Origin: Ancylobacter dichloromethanicus
GTDB taxonomy: Bacteria > Pseudomonadota > Alphaproteobacteria > Rhizobiales > Xanthobacteraceae
Direction of reading: 5' to 3'
Assembly (NCBI RefSeq): GCF_018390645.1
Contig: NZ_JAHBGC010000004.1
Location: 1-64,000, forward strand
Length of the DNA stretch: 64,000 nucleotides
Shown: positions 18,137-27,434 of the stretch, piece by piece
Layout: every line of letters starts with the position of its first letter
How positions within the stretch are numbered: position 1 is the stretch's first letter
The notes under the pieces: generated by a model
Databases searched by the model: none
Told to the model about the DNA's origin: nothing
Seen by the model: only the letters and a program-made list of their open reading frames with translations
Made by a program: the position numbers and the translations under genes

Positions 18137-18724
18137 TCAGGCGACGGCGAGTTCGAACGCGCCGTTCTCGATCAGATAGACGGCGCCCTGGCGGACGGGG
18201 AGTTCTACCGCCTGGGCCGGTGGCATGCCGGCGAAGGCGTGCAGCATGGCGCGCACCACGCCGCCATGGGTCACCACCACGCTGTCGCCGGCGAGTTCGC
18301 CGACGGCGGCCAGCACGCGGACCGACAGCTCGGTGTAGCTCTCCCCGCCGGGCGGGGTGAAGTTCCAGGGGTCGGCGTCGCGCGCGGCGAGGCTCACCGG
18401 GTCGCGCCGGCGCAGTTCCGGCCAGGTCGATCCCTCCCAACGGCCGAAGCCGATCTCGCGCAGCCGCGGGTCGCGGCGGAAGCCGTCGGGCGGGAGGCCA
18501 AGCTCGGCGCGCAGGATCGCCATGGTCTGCGAGGCACGGCTGAGCGGGCTCGCCACGAAGTCGAGATTGCGCGCGCCGCCGCTCAGGCGCTCGACCACCC
18601 GCGCGGTCTCCGCCGCCTGCTCGCGGCCGAGATCGTTGAGCGGGATGTCATGCGTGCCTTGCAGGCGGCCGGCGAGGTTCCAGTCGGTCTCGCCGTGCCG
18701 GACGAGAAAGATGCGCCGGGTCAT
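18137..18724 (-). CDS. Histidine phosphatase family protein (phosphoglycerate mutase-like)
   Basis: A 195-residue protein of the phosphoglycerate mutase superfamily. The catalytic motif LVRHGETDWN (RHGE at 9-12) and the second catalytic His in VVTHGGVVRA are both present. The size and sequence fit the cofactor-dependent GpmB/CobC-like phosphatases, and the real substrate is open. The ATG overlaps the stop of the upstream periplasmic protein gene by 4 bases. It sits in a leftward cluster with fabI and an aminopeptidase. Confidence 0.85.
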   Translation of the reverse strand: MTRRIFLVRHGETDWNLAGRLQGTHDIPLNDLGREQAAETARVVERLSGGARNLDFVASPLSRASQTMAILRAELGLPPDGFRRDPRLREIGFGRWEGSTWPELRRRDPVSLAARDADPWNFTPPGGESYTELSVRVLAAVGELAGDSVVVTHGGVVRAMLHAFAGMPPAQAVELPVRQGAVYLIENGAFELAVA

Positions 18725-19344
18725 TTGCGCGGAAAGCTCACGACATGCGTGTAGCTGATCCGCTTGAACGGGTAGGAGACCCGCAGCGTCGCCGTGGCGC
18801 CCGCCGGGGCGCGCCCCTTGTAGGTGACCAGCACGCCGCCGACCGGCTTGCCCAGGCAGCGATGCGAGCCGCCATCGACGCCCGTGGCGATGAACTTGCC
18901 GATGGTGAAGTGCAGCTTGACCCCCGGCGGTGCCGAAAGCACCTTCACCTGCGGCGCCTGCGTCATCTGGCACAGCGAATCGGCGGAGCCGGCGGCGAAG
19001 AGGACCGGGCCGTTGCCGCCGCCGGTGAGGAAGCCGCGCCGCTCATAATCGTTGCGCCCCCCGCTGGGGCTGACATAGCCGGGGAAGATCGCGCCGCCGA
19101 AGCCGAAGATGCGGTCCATCAGCGGGTATTGCTGGAAGGTCGGCGGCACCCCGCTGTCCTGCGCGTCCGGCGGCGGCACATAGGGAAGGCCGGAGAGCCC
19201 CGAGCCCGGCGGCGGGTTGATGATGATGGGCCCGGACTGTGCTGCGGCCGGTGTGGCGGCGAGGCCGCCCAGCGACAGCGCCGCGGCGACGAGGGCCGCG
19301 AGCCCGCAGGGACGGAAGAGCGTTATCAGGCGGGCCGTCATCAT
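18721..19344 (-). CDS. Secreted hypothetical protein
   Basis: A 207-residue protein of unknown function. The N-terminus is a clear signal peptide (hydrophobic LAALVAAALSLGGLAA, cleavage near AAAQS). A Pro/Gly-rich segment (PPPGSGLSGLPYVPPP) follows, then a compact C-terminal domain with two Cys (SLCQMT, HRCLGK) that could form a disulfide. The double ATG at 19344/19341 has GGAG eight bases upstream. It lies 26 bases after fabI and is coupled by ATGA to the phosphatase gene. No family is recognised. Confidence 0.75.
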   Translation of the reverse strand: MMTARLITLFRPCGLAALVAAALSLGGLAATPAAAQSGPIIINPPPGSGLSGLPYVPPPDAQDSGVPPTFQQYPLMDRIFGFGGAIFPGYVSPSGGRNDYERRGFLTGGGNGPVLFAAGSADSLCQMTQAPQVKVLSAPPGVKLHFTIGKFIATGVDGGSHRCLGKPVGGVLVTYKGRAPAGATATLRVSYPFKRISYTHVVSFPRK

Positions 19345-19370
19345 GGTGGGTGCTCCGCGTGTGGGTCGGC

Positions 19371-20186
19371 TCAGTCGCGATCGAGGGTGAGGTCGGGCGC
19401 GTCGGGATTCTTCATACCGACGATATGGTAACCCGCATCGACGTGATGCACCTCGCCGGTGACGGCGCGCCCGAGATCGGAGAGCAGGTACATGCCGGTA
19501 TTGCCGACCTCGTCGATGGTGACGGTGCGGCGCAGCGGGGCGTTGAGCTCGTTCCACTTGAGGATGTAGCGGAAATCGCCGATGCCGGAGGCAGCCAGGG
19601 TCTTGATGGGACCGGCGGAAATGGCGTTGACGCGGATGTTCTTCGGACCGAGGTCGGCCGCGAGATAGCGCACGCTCGCCTCCAGCGCGGCCTTGGCGAC
19701 GCCCATGACGTTGTAGTGCGGCATCCACTTCTCGGCGCCGTAATAGGTCAGGGTGAGCATCGAGCCGCCATCGGTCATCAGCTTCTCGGCGCGCTGCGCG
19801 ACCGCGGTGAAACTGTAGCAGGAGATCAGCATGGTCTTGCTGAAATTATCCGCCGTGGTGTCGACATAGCGGCCGTCGAGCTCGTTCTTGTCGGAGAAGG
19901 CGATGGCGTGGACCAGGAAGTCCAGCCCGCCGAGCTGGCGCTCGGTCTCGGCGAACACCGCGTCGATAGTCGCCGGGTCGGTGACGTCGCAATGGCCGAC
20001 GACGGCGGCATCGAGCTCGGCGGCGAGCGGCTCGACGCGCTTGCGCAGCGGTTCGCCCTGATAGGTGAGGGCGATCTTCGCCCCATGCGCGTGGGCCGCC
20101 TTCGCGATTCCCCAGGCAATGGAGCGGTTGTTCGCCACTCCCATCACCAGGCCGCGCTTGCCGCTCATCAATCCGCCCGATGCCAT
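19371..20186 (-). CDS. fabI: Enoyl-[acyl-carrier-protein] reductase (NADH) FabI
   Basis: FabI performs the last step of fatty-acid elongation, reducing trans-2-enoyl-ACP with NADH. The 271-residue SDR-fold protein has the FabI nucleotide site GKRGLVMGVANNRSIAWG, and the catalytic pair Tyr158 and Lys165 in MPHYNVMGVAKAALE. This is the triclosan-target type. The ATG at 20186 (MASGGLMSGKRG) matches the usual N-terminus; the ATG at 20168 is a shorter alternative. It lies downstream of a DnaJ-class gene on the same strand. Confidence 0.94.
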   Translation of the reverse strand: MASGGLMSGKRGLVMGVANNRSIAWGIAKAAHAHGAKIALTYQGEPLRKRVEPLAAELDAAVVGHCDVTDPATIDAVFAETERQLGGLDFLVHAIAFSDKNELDGRYVDTTADNFSKTMLISCYSFTAVAQRAEKLMTDGGSMLTLTYYGAEKWMPHYNVMGVAKAALEASVRYLAADLGPKNIRVNAISAGPIKTLAASGIGDFRYILKWNELNAPLRRTVTIDEVGNTGMYLLSDLGRAVTGEVHHVDAGYHIVGMKNPDAPDLTLDRD

Positions 20187-20304
20187 GCTCGTCACGATGC
20201 TCCGTACCGTTGCCCACGTGATTGGGCGCACGTTCCTATCGCACAGCAGCAGGGGCCGCTCAAGCGAGCGGTGGCGCGTGACCGCTTCCCATGAGCGACA
20301 GGGC

Positions 20305-21261
20305 TCAGCCGGCGCCCTCGCGCCGCCGCCGCATCAGCTCCTCCAGCTCCTTGTCCGGCGCATCGGGAAGCATGATCCGCGTGGTCGCCAGAAGGTCGCC
20401 CGCCGTGCCGCCCGCCTTGGGCAGACCCTTGCCGCGCAGACGGAACGTGCGGCCGGAATTGGTGTGGGCCGGCACCGACAGCTCGACCTCGCCGCTGAGC
20501 GTGGGTACCCGCACCTTGCCGCCGAGCACCGCGTCGACCAGCGGCAGCGCAACATCGGTGCGCAGGTCCGATCCCTCGATGCGGAAATGCCGGTGCGGGG
20601 CGTAGGAGACCACCACATAGGCATCGCCCGCCGGGCCGCCGAACGGGCTCGGCTCGCCCTGTCCCTTCAGGCGCATGCGGTGGCCCTCGACCACGCCGGC
20701 GGGGATCTTCACCTCGACGGTGCGCCCGCTCGGCAGGTGGACCTTCACCGAGCCGCCCTCGACCACCCGCTCCAGCGCGACCGGCACCTTGATGTCGATG
20801 TCGCCGCCGCGCGGAACCTCGCCGCCCGGGCCGCCGCGCCCGCGCCCACGCCCGCCAAGGCCGCCGAGTATGTCGGCGATCACGTCGTCGAAGCCGCCCG
20901 CATCATGGGGCGCGTGGCCGGAACGGCGCACGCCCTCCGGGCCGAACGAAAAACTCTCATAAGGATTTTCGGCCTGCGGTCCGCGACGGAAGCCGCGGTT
21001 GAAGCCGCCGCCGCCCGGAAAGCCCTCGAAGCCGCGCGGCTTGCCTTCGGCGTCGATCTCGCCGCGGTCGAACTGGCCGCGCTTCTCGACATCGGACAGG
21101 ATCTCGTGCGCGGTGTTCAGCTCGGCGAACTGCTCCTGCGCCTTCGGGCTGTCCTTGTTGGCGTCCGGGTGCAGCTTCTTGGCGAGCTTGCGGAAAGCCC
21201 GCTTGATTTCGTTCTGGTCGGCGTTGCGAGCGACGCCGAGGATTTCATAGGGATCGCGCAT
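20305..21261 (-). CDS. DnaJ-class co-chaperone without zinc finger (CbpA-like)
   Basis: A J-domain protein of 318 residues that stimulates DnaK-type ATPase. The J domain (3-65) has the essential HPD at 31-33. A Gly/Arg/Phe-rich linker (about 75-155) follows, then the C-terminal substrate-binding domains ([18 protein letters not shown] onward). The CxxCxGxG zinc finger of true DnaJ is absent, which places it in the type B/CbpA group. The ATG at 21261 directly begins [10 protein letters not shown]. It precedes fabI, an association common in Rhizobiales. Confidence 0.9.
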   Translation of the reverse strand: MRDPYEILGVARNADQNEIKRAFRKLAKKLHPDANKDSPKAQEQFAELNTAHEILSDVEKRGQFDRGEIDAEGKPRGFEGFPGGGGFNRGFRRGPQAENPYESFSFGPEGVRRSGHAPHDAGGFDDVIADILGGLGGRGRGRGGPGGEVPRGGDIDIKVPVALERVVEGGSVKVHLPSGRTVEVKIPAGVVEGHRMRLKGQGEPSPFGGPAGDAYVVVSYAPHRHFRIEGSDLRTDVALPLVDAVLGGKVRVPTLSGEVELSVPAHTNSGRTFRLRGKGLPKAGGTAGDLLATTRIMLPDAPDKELEELMRRRREGAG

Positions 21262-21351
21262 GGATGGTGATCTCGTCCGGCGGTTCCGGCTCTCGACCAT
21301 GTAGTCACGGTGTTGCCGCGATGCAACGGCCATAGGCGCCGTTGTGTGTGC

Positions 21352-21849
21352 TCAGCCCCGTTCGAGCAGCCGCGCCTGGTCGACCTTCCAGCCACTCTTG
21401 CCGGCCTTGCAGGCCTCCCCCTGCAGCCAGTCCTCGCCCGTCTCGCGCACGAAGCTCATCAGGAATTCGCGGCACTTGCCGCGCTCGCCGGAGGGCTGCC
21501 CGGCCAGCGGGGTGACGGTGCCGCGCGTGGCACTGGCGACGTTCTCCCACGGCACGCTAGGGGCGGCTTCCTTTTCGTGGAGCGCTTCGGCCAGAGCCGT
21601 GCGGGCGGCAGCCCAGTCGTCGGGCGCGATGCCCTTCGGCACCGGCTCGCGGGCATAGGCGCGGGGGGTCACCGAGCCCGTCGCCAGCGTGTCGAGGTCC
21701 GGCCCGGTCGAGCAGCCGCCGAGAAGGAGGGTGCCGGCGACCAAAGTCAGCGCGCAGGGTGCTGTGCGGAACGATGCTGCGGGCTTATATGGGAGGCCGG
21801 TGCCTGCCTCGCCCTGTGCCGTCCGCCGCCACCTGTGGAACATGCCCAT
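21352..21849 (-). CDS. RT0821/Lpp0805-like surface lipoprotein
   Basis: A small exported protein. A hydrophobic segment ends in a lipobox-like LLLGGC, followed by a mature domain of about 115 residues. The C-terminal part has the pattern of the RT0821/Lpp0805 surface family: a Trp-Glu-Asn followed by a Thr/Gly/Val/Thr/Pro stretch and a CREF motif. The true start is uncertain: the ATG at 21849 leaves an unusually long pre-Cys region of about 46 residues, and a later alternative start may be used. Role unknown. It is divergent from pdxH with only about 30 bases between starts. Confidence 0.65.
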   Translation of the reverse strand: MGMFHRWRRTAQGEAGTGLPYKPAASFRTAPCALTLVAGTLLLGGCSTGPDLDTLATGSVTPRAYAREPVPKGIAPDDWAAARTALAEALHEKEAAPSVPWENVASATRGTVTPLAGQPSGERGKCREFLMSFVRETGEDWLQGEACKAGKSGWKVDQARLLERG

Positions 21850-21882
21850 GGGTCCCGTACTCAACCGTCCGAAGATGCCCCT

Positions 21883-22509
21883 ATGGAAGCGCCCGAACAG
21901 TTAACATCCGGTGATTTCACCGCCTCGACGGAGCCTTTCCTGCTGTTCGAGGAATGGTTCGCGCAGGCCAAGGAGAGCGAGCCGAACGATCCCAACGCCA
22001 TGGCGCTCGCCACCGTCGACGCCGACGGCCTGCCCGATGTGCGCATGGTGCTGCTCAACCAGCGCGACGCGCGCGGCTTCGTGTTCTTCACCAATACCGG
22101 CAGCGCCAAGGGGCGCGAGCTGGCGGCCGTGCCGAAGGCGGCGGCGGTGTTCCACTGGAAGTCGCTGCGCCGGCAGGTGCGGCTGCGCGGCCCGGTGGAA
22201 ACGGTGAGCGAGGCGGAGGCCGATGCTTATTTCGCCTCGCGCCCGCGGCTGTCGCAGATCGGCGCCTGGGCGAGCCAGCAGTCGCGCCCGCTGGAGGGGC
22301 GTTTCGCGCTGGAGGCGGCGGTGGCGAAATTCACGGCGCAATATGCGCTGGGATCGGTGCCGCGCCCGGCGCACTGGACCGGCTTCCGCATCCGCCCGCT
22401 GCAGATCGAGTTCTGGCACGACCGGCCGTTCCGCCTACACGACCGCGTCGTGTTCGCCCGCGACACTGCCGACACGCCGGATTGGACCAAGATCAGGCTT
22501 TTCCCGTGA
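21883..22509 (+). CDS. pdxH: Pyridoxamine 5'-phosphate oxidase
   Basis: This FMN enzyme oxidises pyridoxine/pyridoxamine phosphate to pyridoxal phosphate, the last step of vitamin B6 synthesis and salvage. The 208-residue protein shows the FMN and substrate segments [20 protein letters not shown] and [17 protein letters not shown], plus the C-terminal block [19 protein letters not shown]. The length is normal for the family. The ATG at 21883 begins just upstream of the conserved SGDFT region. It is followed by an SDR gene 65 bases downstream. Confidence 0.94.
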   Translation: MEAPEQLTSGDFTASTEPFLLFEEWFAQAKESEPNDPNAMALATVDADGLPDVRMVLLNQRDARGFVFFTNTGSAKGRELAAVPKAAAVFHWKSLRRQVRLRGPVETVSEAEADAYFASRPRLSQIGAWASQQSRPLEGRFALEAAVAKFTAQYALGSVPRPAHWTGFRIRPLQIEFWHDRPFRLHDRVVFARDTADTPDWTKIRLFP

Positions 22510-22574
22510 GTGGCCCCCTTCCCCGGGCGGCTTTGTCCCTGACACCGCCCCGTCGCTGAGCTAAGACATCGCCC

Positions 22575-23315
22575 ATGAACAACCAGCCTCGCCGCACCCT
22601 TCTGCTCACCGGCGCCTCGCGCGGCATCGGCCATGCCACGGTCAAGCGTTTCTCGGCCGCGGGGTGGCGCGTCATCACCTGCTCGCGCCATGCCTTCCCG
22701 GAGAACTGCCCGTGGGAGATGGGGCCGGAGGACCATATCCAGGTCGACCTCTCCGACCCGGCGGACACGCTGCGGGCGGTGGACGAGATCAAGGACCGGC
22801 TGGCCAATGGCGAGTTGCACGCGCTGGTCAACAATGCCGGCATCTCGCCCAAGGGGCAGGGCGGCGCCCGGCTCGGCACGCTGAACACGCCGGAGGAAGA
22901 CTGGCGGCGGGTGTTCCAGGTGAATTTCTTCGCGCCGATCCTGCTGGCGCGCGGTCTGCTGGAGGAACTGAAGCGCACCCATGGCGCGGTGGTGAACGTC
23001 ACCTCGATCGCCGGCTCGCGGGTTCATCCCTTCGCGGGGGCGGCCTACGCCACCTCGAAGGCGGCGCTTGCCGGGCTCACCCGCGAGATGGCGGCCGATT
23101 TCGGCCGGCTGGGGGTGCGGGTGAACGCCATCGCGCCCGGCGAGATCGACACCTCCATCCTCTCGCCGGGGACCGAGAAGATCGTCGAGCAGATCCCGAT
23201 GCAGCGGCTCGGCACGCCCGACGAGGTGGCCAAGATCATCTATGTGCTGTGCACCGACACCTCGTCCTATCTGAACGGGGCGGAAATCCACATCAATGGC
23301 GGCCAGCACGTCTGA
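22575..23315 (+). CDS. SDR family oxidoreductase
   Basis: A short-chain dehydrogenase/reductase of 246 residues. The nucleotide motif TGASRGIG (12-19), NNAG (87-90) and catalytic Ser144, Tyr158 and Lys162 are all present, so it should be active. The C-terminus INGGQHV and the sequence of the cofactor region suggest NADP(H) use, but the substrate is not evident. It probably shares a transcript with pdxH and converges on corA. Confidence 0.88.
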   Translation: MNNQPRRTLLLTGASRGIGHATVKRFSAAGWRVITCSRHAFPENCPWEMGPEDHIQVDLSDPADTLRAVDEIKDRLANGELHALVNNAGISPKGQGGARLGTLNTPEEDWRRVFQVNFFAPILLARGLLEELKRTHGAVVNVTSIAGSRVHPFAGAAYATSKAALAGLTREMAADFGRLGVRVNAIAPGEIDTSILSPGTEKIVEQIPMQRLGTPDEVAKIIYVLCTDTSSYLNGAEIHINGGQHV

Positions 23316-23371
23316 GGCGGCGCGGGCACCATCCGCTGTGCGCGGGTCTCCGGCCCCGTTGGGGCGCTGGT

Positions 23372-24349
23372 CTACATCCACCGCTTCCACTTGAAGAACA
23401 GATAAGGTCCCACGGCTGCCGCCAGCATGCCGAGGAGGGCGATGGGATAGCCCCAGCGATCGTCGAGTTCGGGCATGTGCTGGAAGTTCATGCCGTAGAC
23501 CGAGGCGATCAGTGTCGGCGGCATGAACACCACCGAGAGCACCGCGAAGATCTTGATGATGTTGTTCTGCTCGATGCCCACCATGCCGAGCGTGGCGTCG
23601 AGCAGGAAGGTGATCTTGCTGCCGAGATAGGACACGTGGTCGGTTAGCGAGGCGACGTCGCGCTGCATGCTCTTCAGCAACGCGCGCTGGTCCTTGTCGA
23701 AGCGTTGCGCCTCGCCCTCGGTGTACAGGAAGGTGACGAGGCGCCCCATCGAGACCAGGCTCTCGCGGACCTTGGAGGCGAGGTCGCCGCGCCGCCCGAG
23801 CTGCTTGAGGATGGTGCGGAACCGCTGGCTGTCGCCCGAGCGCTCCGATTCAGGCTCCAATACCTGACGCGAGACGGCGTCGATATCGGCCGACAACCGT
23901 TCGATGATGTCGGCGGCACGGTCGATGATGGTGTCGAGCATGATCAGCAGCAGCCGCTCGCCCTGGATGCCTGGCGCGCAGATGCGGTCGAGCTTGGCGA
24001 CGACGAGGCGGAAGGGCCGGGGCTCGTCATAGCGCACCGTGGTGAGACGATGGCCGGCGAGGATGAAGGAAATCTCGGCGAGGGCAGGACGCTCCCCCTC
24101 GCTGTTGCAGACGATGGCGCCGGTCATGTAGCGCGCGCCGTTTTCCACCCGCAGCCGGCTGGAAGGCTCGATCTCCACCATCTCCTCGCGCGTCGGCACC
24201 GAAATGCCGAGGGCGGCCTCAATGGTCCGGTCCTCGCCCTCGCCGGGGCGGAACAGGTCGACCCAGACAGCGTCGGGGGGAATGTTCGATCCGGCCGGCA
24301 CAGGTACCGAAGCGAGAGCACCGTCTCGCAGGCAATAGGCAGTGATCAT
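23372..24349 (-). CDS. corA: CorA-family magnesium/divalent cation transporter
   Basis: A pentameric inner-membrane Mg2+ (possibly Co2+/Ni2+) channel, 325 residues. A large acidic and helical cytoplasmic domain precedes two C-terminal transmembrane helices. The signature YGMN (GMN at 286-288) ends the first helix, followed by the periplasmic loop with MPEL and a basic C-terminus KWKRWM. The ATG at 24349 has GGAG at good spacing. It is transcribed alone and faces the SDR gene. Confidence 0.92.
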   Translation of the reverse strand: MITAYCLRDGALASVPVPAGSNIPPDAVWVDLFRPGEGEDRTIEAALGISVPTREEMVEIEPSSRLRVENGARYMTGAIVCNSEGERPALAEISFILAGHRLTTVRYDEPRPFRLVVAKLDRICAPGIQGERLLLIMLDTIIDRAADIIERLSADIDAVSRQVLEPESERSGDSQRFRTILKQLGRRGDLASKVRESLVSMGRLVTFLYTEGEAQRFDKDQRALLKSMQRDVASLTDHVSYLGSKITFLLDATLGMVGIEQNNIIKIFAVLSVVFMPPTLIASVYGMNFQHMPELDDRWGYPIALLGMLAAAVGPYLFFKWKRWM

Positions 24350-24586
24350 GGCCGCTCCGACTCGCTCGTGTCGGCGCCGACCATGCTCTGGTTCGCAGGC
24401 GGATTCCAGCCGGCCCCGCGCCGCAGGCACAGGGCCGGCCCGTTGCAGTCGCTCCGGCTGAACCGGTCGGCGAAACCCGCGAAACCCGGGCGCACGCAGG
24501 CGTCGCGCCCGGTCGGCGGCGATTCGTCTTCCAACGGCTCTGGGAGAGGAGGCGGCGGTCGCAGCCCGGCCGTTTGGCCGGCGGCG

Positions 24587-24832
24587 TCAGGCCGCGAAAT
24601 ATTCTACGTCGCGAAGCGTGACGACTTTGGTTTCCGCATCTTCGGTCCGCGCCGCGCCCGTAATGGGGGCATCGGATACCGTCTTCGTCTGGGTGGCGTA
24701 GCGGGCCGCAGCGGCAACCGCGGAAATGCCGATCTCGCGCCAATGGGCACTCTGCTGTGAACGGTCCCAGCGTTGGCTGGGGCGGGGCTCGTCAGCCTGG
24801 CTCTGTTGGGCCGGGCTTTCTTCGGTAGACAT
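24587..24832 (-). CDS. Small conserved-looking hypothetical protein (81 aa)
   Basis: A small acidic protein with a proper start: the ATG at 24832 has GGAGAG six bases upstream. A Gln/Ser-rich, probably disordered N-terminus (ESPAQQSQADEPRPSQRW) is followed by HWREIGISAVAAAARYA, a short amphipathic or hydrophobic helix. The acidic tail is TLRDVEYFAA. No signal peptide or known domain is seen. It is divergent from the L,D-transpeptidase with a 290-base shared upstream region. The function is unknown. Confidence 0.55.
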   Translation of the reverse strand: MSTEESPAQQSQADEPRPSQRWDRSQQSAHWREIGISAVAAAARYATQTKTVSDAPITGAARTEDAETKVVTLRDVEYFAA

Positions 24833-25122
24833 GGTTCTCTCCAAGGTTGATCGCCCGATCCGGGCGAATGTCGACCAAGTGGGCGTCGACTGCGTCAAAA
24901 ATATGCAAAGTCGCGGTCGGAGATAAGGCCTCACGCTACGTACGGCGGGTTTTGCGGGTTTCTCGACCTCTTCCAACGGAACTGAGGTTTTTCCGCAACA
25001 ACTTGTGGCGACGAACCGGTGTCGATCATGTGGCCCCTTCAAGGCGGGTCCCACATGGGCTAATCGACATTGGCGAGCGGTTCGACGCGCGAGGCGCGTG
25101 GCGGGGATTCGGAGCTTTGAAA

Positions 25123-25725
25123 ATGGTTTTGCGCGGGGCGGTGGTTGTCCTGTTGGCGGTTCTTCTCGGCGCTTGCAGCAATGCGCAGCGGCAGCCGGCG
25201 CCCGAGGCGTCGCTGACGCCGCGGGATAAGAAACTGCTCGCCAATGCACCGTACAAGAAGGTGCTGCCGCCGGAGATGTACCAGCGGTCGATCGTCGATT
25301 ATGCCGGCACCGAAAAGCCCGGCACCATCGTCGTCGATACCGATAAGAAGTTCCTCTATCTCGTCGAAAGCGACGGCAAGGCGATTCGCTACGGCGTGAC
25401 CGTCGGCGAGGAAGGACTCGCGTTCAAGGGCGAGGCCAAGGTCGGCCGCAAGGCCGAATGGCCGACCTGGACCCCGACGCCCGAGATCAAGCAGCGCCTC
25501 GCCGGCATTCCCAACTTCGTCGGCCCCGGCCCGCACAATCCGATGGGCGCGCGGGCGCTGTACCTGTTCCAGGGTAACAAGGACACGCTGTTCCGCATTC
25601 ACGGCACCAACCAGCCGGAATATATCGGCCAGGCGATTTCCTCCGGGTGCATCCGCATGCTGAACGAGGACGTGATCGACCTCTACACCCGCGTTCCGCA
25701 GGGGGCCAACGTCGTCGTTCTCTGA
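25123..25725 (+). CDS. L,D-transpeptidase lipoprotein (YkuD domain)
   Basis: A 200-residue envelope enzyme forming 3-3 cross-links in peptidoglycan or attaching proteins to it. The N-terminal lipobox is LLGAC (Cys18). The YkuD domain covers about 74-200, with catalytic His160 (HGTNQPEYIG) and Cys176 in SSGCIRM. The ATG at 25123 has GGAG eight bases upstream; longer upstream frames are not needed. It ends in a strong terminator, so it is a single-gene transcript. Confidence 0.9.
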   Translation: MVLRGAVVVLLAVLLGACSNAQRQPAPEASLTPRDKKLLANAPYKKVLPPEMYQRSIVDYAGTEKPGTIVVDTDKKFLYLVESDGKAIRYGVTVGEEGLAFKGEAKVGRKAEWPTWTPTPEIKQRLAGIPNFVGPGPHNPMGARALYLFQGNKDTLFRIHGTNQPEYIGQAISSGCIRMLNEDVIDLYTRVPQGANVVVL

Positions 25726-25747
25726 CGCGGGCGACACGCTTCATATG

Positions 25748-25779
25748 AAAAGGGCGCTGCCGGCGGCAGCGCCCTTTTT
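25748..25779 (+). terminator. Rho-independent terminator after the L,D-transpeptidase gene
   Basis: A near-perfect hairpin with arms AAAAGGGCGCTGCC (25748-25761) and GGCAGCGCCCTTTT (25765-25778) around a GGC loop, ending in TTTTT. The A-run on the left makes it usable in both directions. Confidence 0.92.
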
Positions 25780-25823
25780 GTTTGCGCCGAGGGGTTCTCG
25801 TCAGCCGTCTCCGCCAGATGGCC

Positions 25824-25929
25824 GTCACGGCCGGGCTTGACCCGGCCATTCATGTCTTGACATCCACGTCCTGCCCGACGCGGGTTGTGTGGACAGTCGT
25901 GGACCCCGGGCCAAACCCGGGGATGACGT
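25824..25929. repeat. Composite palindromic intergenic repeat
   Basis: Two short perfect hairpins, GGCCGGG-CTTGA-CCCGGCC (25829-25847) and CCCCGGG-CCAAA-CCCGGGG (25904-25922), lie inside a larger inverted arrangement: CGTCA near 25823 pairs with TGACG near 25924, and TCCACG (25863-25868) with CGTGGA (25898-25903). The CCGGGCTTGACCCGG core resembles dispersed intergenic elements seen in many Rhizobiales. It lies between convergent genes and appears once in this window. Confidence 0.65.
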
Positions 25930-25960
25930 TGCTCCGGGATCTTGGCCGCGTTACCGGGCC

Positions 25961-27343
25961 TCACGCCGCCAGAAGTTTCTCGCGCACGGCGTAGTCGAGG
26001 GTCATGTCGAGCGCCCGGGTGAGGCGGTCGAACAGTTCGTCGATCTCCGCCGGCGAGATGACCAGAGGCGGGCAGATCGTGACCGCATCGCCGAACACAT
26101 TGCGCAGGATCAGCCCTTCCTGCTGGCAGAAGGCGACGCATTTGGCCGCCATGCCGAGCTTGGGGTCGAACTGGTGCTTGCCCTTCTTGTCGGCCACCAA
26201 CTCGATGCCGGCGACCAGCCCCTTGCCGCGCGCCTCGCCGACCAGCGGGTGGTCCTCCAGCGCGGCGCGGCGGGCGTCGAATTGCGGGATCTTGGCCCGC
26301 ACGCGCTCGAAGATGCTCTCGCGCTCATAGATTTCCAGCGTCTTCACCGCCACCGCGGCGGCCACCGGATGGCCGGAATAGGTGTAGCCATGGCCGAAGC
26401 TGCCGAGCTTGCCGCTCTCGGCCAGCATGGCCTGGTACATTTCCTCGGGGATCATCACCGCGCCGATCGGCTGGTAGGCCGAGGACAGTGCCTTGGCGAT
26501 CGAGATCGAATCGGGCCGCATCTCCATCGCCTCGCAGCCGAAGGCGGTGCCGAGACGGCCGAAGCCGGTAATGACCTCGTCGCCGATGAAGAACACGTCG
26601 TACTTCTTCAGCACGTCCTGGATCTTCGGGTAATAACTCTTCGGCGGCACGATCACCCCGCCCGCGCCCATCACCGGCTCGGCGATGAAGGCGGCGACCG
26701 TCTCCGGGCCCTCGGCGAGAATCAGCGCTTCGAGTTCGGCGGCGAGGCGGGTGGCGAAATCCTCCTCGCTCTCCCCCTCCTCCGCCAGGCGGTAATGGTG
26801 CGGGCAGGTGGTGTGCCGCACCCCGGCGATCGGCAGGTCGAAGTCATTGTGGTTGCCGGCCAGCCCGGTCAGCGAGGCCGAGGCGATGGTCACGCCGTGA
26901 TAGGCGCGCATGCGGGAGATGATTTTCTTCTTCTTCGGCCGGCCCAGCGCGTTGTTCATGTACCAGACGAGCTTCATCTGGGTGTCGTTGGCCTCGGACC
27001 CGGAATTGGTGAAGAACACCTTGGAAATCGGCACCGGGGCCATTTCCTTCAGCTTCTCGGCCAGCTCGATCGCGGGGTCGTGGCTCTTGCCGCCGAAGAT
27101 GTGGGTAAAGGGCAGCTTGCGCATCTGCGTCGCCGCCGCTTCCACCAGTTCTTCATTGCCGTAGCCGAGCGCGGTGCACCAGAGACCGGCCATGCCCTCA
27201 AGATAGGGCTTGCCGTCCACATCGTGCACCCACACGCCCTTGCCGCGTTCAAGGATAAGCGGACCGGTCTCGCGTACGGTGACGAGATTGGTATAGGGGT
27301 GGATCAGCGTCTCGACGTCGCGAGCCTGAAGATTGGTGAGCAT
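25961..27343 (-). CDS. Class III aminotransferase (omega-transaminase)
   Basis: A PLP enzyme of 460 residues. It shows the cofactor phosphate region NSGSEAND (113-120), RMRAYHG (144-150), Asp255 in [10 protein letters not shown] and the Schiff-base Lys284 in [10 protein letters not shown]. The N-terminus HPYTNL and the motif pattern match the pyruvate-dependent omega-transaminase group (putrescine, taurine, beta-alanine or aromatic amine donors). The exact amino donor cannot be told from sequence. It is transcribed alone, opposite the L,D-transpeptidase. Confidence 0.9.
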   Translation of the reverse strand: MLTNLQARDVETLIHPYTNLVTVRETGPLILERGKGVWVHDVDGKPYLEGMAGLWCTALGYGNEELVEAAATQMRKLPFTHIFGGKSHDPAIELAEKLKEMAPVPISKVFFTNSGSEANDTQMKLVWYMNNALGRPKKKKIISRMRAYHGVTIASASLTGLAGNHNDFDLPIAGVRHTTCPHHYRLAEEGESEEDFATRLAAELEALILAEGPETVAAFIAEPVMGAGGVIVPPKSYYPKIQDVLKKYDVFFIGDEVITGFGRLGTAFGCEAMEMRPDSISIAKALSSAYQPIGAVMIPEEMYQAMLAESGKLGSFGHGYTYSGHPVAAAVAVKTLEIYERESIFERVRAKIPQFDARRAALEDHPLVGEARGKGLVAGIELVADKKGKHQFDPKLGMAAKCVAFCQQEGLILRNVFGDAVTICPPLVISPAEIDELFDRLTRALDMTLDYAVREKLLAA

Positions 27344-27395
27344 GGCAGCTACTCCGCCGACCGGGTGGAACCGGTGCTCACCCTAGAGCGCCTGC

Positions 27396-27416
27396 GGGCG
27401 CGCCGGAAGCGCGCCC
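27396..27416 (-). terminator. GC hairpin downstream of the extensin-like gene
   Basis: GGGCGCGC (27396-27403) and GCGCGCCC (27409-27416) form a perfect 8-bp stem with a 5-base loop, 19 bases after the stop codon of the leftward extensin-like gene. No T-run follows on that strand, so it may only stabilise the mRNA end. Confidence 0.4.
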
Positions 27417-27434
27417 TTGGTCGGAGCCGTCGCG

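Noticed and set aside
24346-24534. A 62-codon frame whose stop overlaps the corA start by 4 bases
   Set aside because: The overlap is suggestive, but the start is a TTG without ribosome site and the sequence has no recognisable features.
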